DNA from: an uncultured Verrucomicrobiota bacterium
GTDB lineage: Bacteria; Verrucomicrobiota; Kiritimatiellia; SS1-B-03-39; UBA6053
Length of the DNA: 64,000 nt
Direction of reading: 5' to 3'
Assembly (NCBI GenBank): GCA_937127435.1
Contig: CAKZLZ010000124.1
Location: 1-64,000 of the forward strand
Shown: one piece after another, positions 62,309 to 64,000 of the stretch
Numbering within the stretch: position 1 is the stretch's first letter
Layout of the letters: each line of letters starts with the position of its first letter
The notes under the pieces: model-generated
What the model was told of the DNA's origin: nothing
The model's input: only the letters and a program-made list of their open reading frames with translations
Database searches by the model: none
Program-made: the position numbers and the translations under genes

Positions 62309-62872
62309 ATGGCCAAAGCAAAATTTAATCGGGAAGAAGTCATCGACAAGGCGATCGATCTGTTCTGGCAACACGGATACAGTGCATCTTCCATGCAACA
62401 GGTGGTCCAGGCCACCGGTCTGAAGCCGGGATCGATCTATCTGGCCTTCGAAAATAAAGAGGGACTCTTCCGTGAAGCACTGGAGCGGTATGCCCAGAAA
62501 TCTATCGCCCGCACCCGGAAAATACTGGATAGCGCTCCCAGTGTGCAGGCAGGGATCTGTCAGCTTTTCGAAGACAACATCCAACAGTCATCCAAAGAAG
62601 ATTACTGCAGTTGCTTTCTGGTGAAGACCCGACTGGAACTGGCAGCGGAAGGAAACGACCTTCACAACCTCGCCTCCGAAAAACTGGAGATGATGGAAGC
62701 ACTGTTCGCAAGCTATCTCGAAAAAGAGTTTACCCCGGAAATCAGCCAGCGGCGGGCCACCAGCATTATGCTGCACATTTTCGGCATCAGGGTTTACGGC
62801 TACCAGAAAAAGTCCGAAGACCGAATGCGCCAGGGACTCCGCGAAGGTTTACCCTGGCTCCCCTGGCCTTAA
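62309..62872 (+). CDS. TetR-family transcriptional regulator
   Basis: 187 residues. The N-terminal helix-turn-helix is typical: KAIDLFWQHGYSASSMQQVV followed by GLKPGSIYLAFENKEGLF. The C-terminal ligand domain (FEDNIQQSSKEDYCSCFLVK) resembles the TetR_C group seen in AcrR/NemR-like regulators. It is divergent from the CMD, dehalogenase and peroxiredoxin genes and likely represses them and itself until an electrophile or other ligand appears (inference). Confidence 0.92.
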   Translation: MAKAKFNREEVIDKAIDLFWQHGYSASSMQQVVQATGLKPGSIYLAFENKEGLFREALERYAQKSIARTRKILDSAPSVQAGICQLFEDNIQQSSKEDYCSCFLVKTRLELAAEGNDLHNLASEKLEMMEALFASYLEKEFTPEISQRRATSIMLHIFGIRVYGYQKKSEDRMRQGLREGLPWLPWP

Positions 62873-62877
62873 GTGAT

Positions 62878-63864
62878 TTATGCCCCTGCAACCCAGGGCA
62901 TCAACGCCAGCAGATTTTCGGCATGCGTTTTTTCCGCTTCCGCCGTTTGAGGATGGGCATAATCAAAATGCCCAACCGGAAAGGCGGTTGCACGGCTGGG
63001 GCCGGGATGGGAGTTGGCCGCGGACCATTGACCCGGAGGGGGTACCGCCGGATCGAAACAGGAACAACCGAACAAGGTGGGAATTTTCAGGTGCCGGACC
63101 GAAAAGGCGGCATCGTAATACCGAAGCGTCTCCTCAATCGACCGATCTTTCAACCAATATTGCCTCACCGAAGCGCCGCTGCCGACACACTCATTCCGAA
63201 GGCGGAAAGGATGGTTTGCAAATGTCACGTGTCCAAGTTCGGCACTCTGAAATCGTGGCTCCCAAGGCACCGATAAGGCCCCCATCCCGCCGCCGAAACT
63301 CCATCCGTGATAATGAAATTTTTTCACCGATGATTCTGTAAGCTCCAGCAGCACATCCACTCCCCTCCAAATGGTGGCCGCACAGGAAGCTAACAGATAA
63401 CTCTCCCGGGATTCAATTCCGTAGACCACGTGTTTCCCGGCATCATTCACCGGCAAACGGGAATCCTGTGAAATATGAAATCCGGGGGCGATTGTAAAAA
63501 TCAAGATCCGGTCCTTGCGGGCAAAACCCACATCCGGCGCTTCCCTTCCACCATAGCCATGACCCAACACCACCCCCAAATCCGGTTGGGGATGGTCTTC
63601 ATGAAAGATTACCCAGGCCCCCACCCGGTAATCCGGCCAGACCCGATAGCTCACCCGTTGACAACGGAATCCGTTTTCAAGGGATTGCTCTTCCTCGATT
63701 TTCAAATCCAGGGGAACGTCCATGGCCTTTTGATAGAGGTCCTGCCAAAAGTCGGCAAAATCTTCAGGTTCGGGATCCACATAACGAATGCGCTGTAAAT
63801 CAGGTACCGAGTGTCCGTAAGTGGGATCAAAGTCGAATTCGTGAGGCGTGGTTTCAAATTTCAT
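62878..63864 (-). CDS. Acetylxylan esterase-like (CE7) alpha/beta hydrolase
   Basis: 328 residues. It has RIRYVDPEPEDFADFWQDL near the start, as in CE7 acetylxylan esterases and cephalosporin-C deacetylases, the oxyanion strand VVLGHGYGGRE, the elbow HGWSFGGGMG, and the late FPVGHFDYAH with the catalytic His. No signal peptide, so the enzyme should act in the cytosol on imported acetylated oligosaccharides. Convergent with the TetR-type gene, 5 nt apart. Confidence 0.86.
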   Translation of the reverse strand: MKFETTPHEFDFDPTYGHSVPDLQRIRYVDPEPEDFADFWQDLYQKAMDVPLDLKIEEEQSLENGFRCQRVSYRVWPDYRVGAWVIFHEDHPQPDLGVVLGHGYGGREAPDVGFARKDRILIFTIAPGFHISQDSRLPVNDAGKHVVYGIESRESYLLASCAATIWRGVDVLLELTESSVKKFHYHGWSFGGGMGALSVPWEPRFQSAELGHVTFANHPFRLRNECVGSGASVRQYWLKDRSIEETLRYYDAAFSVRHLKIPTLFGCSCFDPAVPPPGQWSAANSHPGPSRATAFPVGHFDYAHPQTAEAEKTHAENLLALMPWVAGA

Positions 63865-63959
63865 AAGGACCTTGCGGTATCGGAAAATCAGCCCCGGGTC
63901 AAGCGACTCTCCTCCCTACCATCCACGGGGCGGACTACATAAATTCGAACACAGGATCA

Positions 63960-63987
63960 GCATGTTGTTGCATCATGCAGAACATGC
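63960..63987. promoter_or_regulatory. Nested dyad upstream of the esterase gene
   Basis: GCATGTT (63960-63966) and AACATGC (63981-63987) are reverse complements enclosing TGCAT-C-ATGCA. It lies about 95 nt before the esterase start, a plausible operator or hairpin; the window ends just beyond it. Confidence 0.35.
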
Positions 63988-64000
63988 AACTCCGGGAACA

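Noticed and set aside
62611..63276. 221-codon plus-strand frame
   Set aside because: Overlaps the TetR-type gene and is antisense to the esterase; both real genes have strong motifs.

Overview
The window most likely comes from a member of the Verrucomicrobiota, probably class Opitutae. The pointers are a long PilX-like protein of the kind found in verrucomicrobial pilin cassettes (28334-31363), EF-hand exported proteins, a copper-type TonB receptor preceded by a small CxxC protein, and the general protein flavour. This is inference from memory of families; no 16S gene is present. 

The window has two very different halves. Positions 1 to about 26.5 kb form a dense accessory island of conflict, immunity and signalling genes, ending next to a tRNA with anticodon CAU whose 3' end faces the island. 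The island holds six proteins with TIR domains, a HET-domain protein (a fold best known from fungal heterokaryon incompatibility), a SLOG nucleotide-binding protein, a DUF4062 protein, a CHAT caspase-like protease fused to a lipase-like hydrolase, a protein with two different lipase domains in tandem, an SGNH hydrolase, two paralogous HExxHxxGxxH metalloproteases, a third HExxH protein and further alpha/beta hydrolases. They fall into modules: (A) TIR, HET, TIR-TM-TPR on the plus strand (2-4189); (B) TIR, tandem TIR, SLOG on the minus strand (7185-4230); (C) double lipase, metalloprotease, second metalloprotease, DUF4062 on the plus strand (7628-13594); (D) an AT-rich TIR plus alpha/beta-hydrolase-like protein (15917-13710); (E) TIR-TM-WD40 (19165-16379); (F) hydrolase-CHAT, SGNH, metalloprotease (24937-19400); (G) hydrolase plus SnoaL-like protein (26489-25000). 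Modules C and F look like variants of one theme: a large lipase-fold protein, a dedicated paralogous zinc protease and a signalling/protease partner. They are the best candidates here for a poorly described system. No integrase or transposase is visible. 

From about 27.3 kb onward the sequence is ordinary chromosomal housekeeping with higher GC: SNase-like protein, PilX-like protein, dtd, fmdB-type zinc ribbon, polyprenyl synthase, mutS, ThuA-like protein, FAD oxidoreductase, two EF-hand proteins, YlbF-type protein, hflX, a Wzc-type tyrosine autokinase, EamA transporter, pyrH-frr, a pseudopilin, an ABC exporter paired with a DUF1854 protein, TatD nuclease, a copper-type TonB receptor, tRNA-Pro(GGG), cardiolipin synthase, an MFS transporter, a small redox/detoxification gene set under a divergent TetR regulator, and a CE7-type esterase. 

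Notable non-coding structure includes two facing families of short repeats after the polyprenyl synthase gene, a 134-bp palindromic element bounded by a 22-bp copy of the tRNA-Pro 3' end, a perfect inverted repeat around the eamA start codon, and a promoter placed so close to pyrH that its transcript would be nearly leaderless. All functions are read from sequence motifs without database searches.
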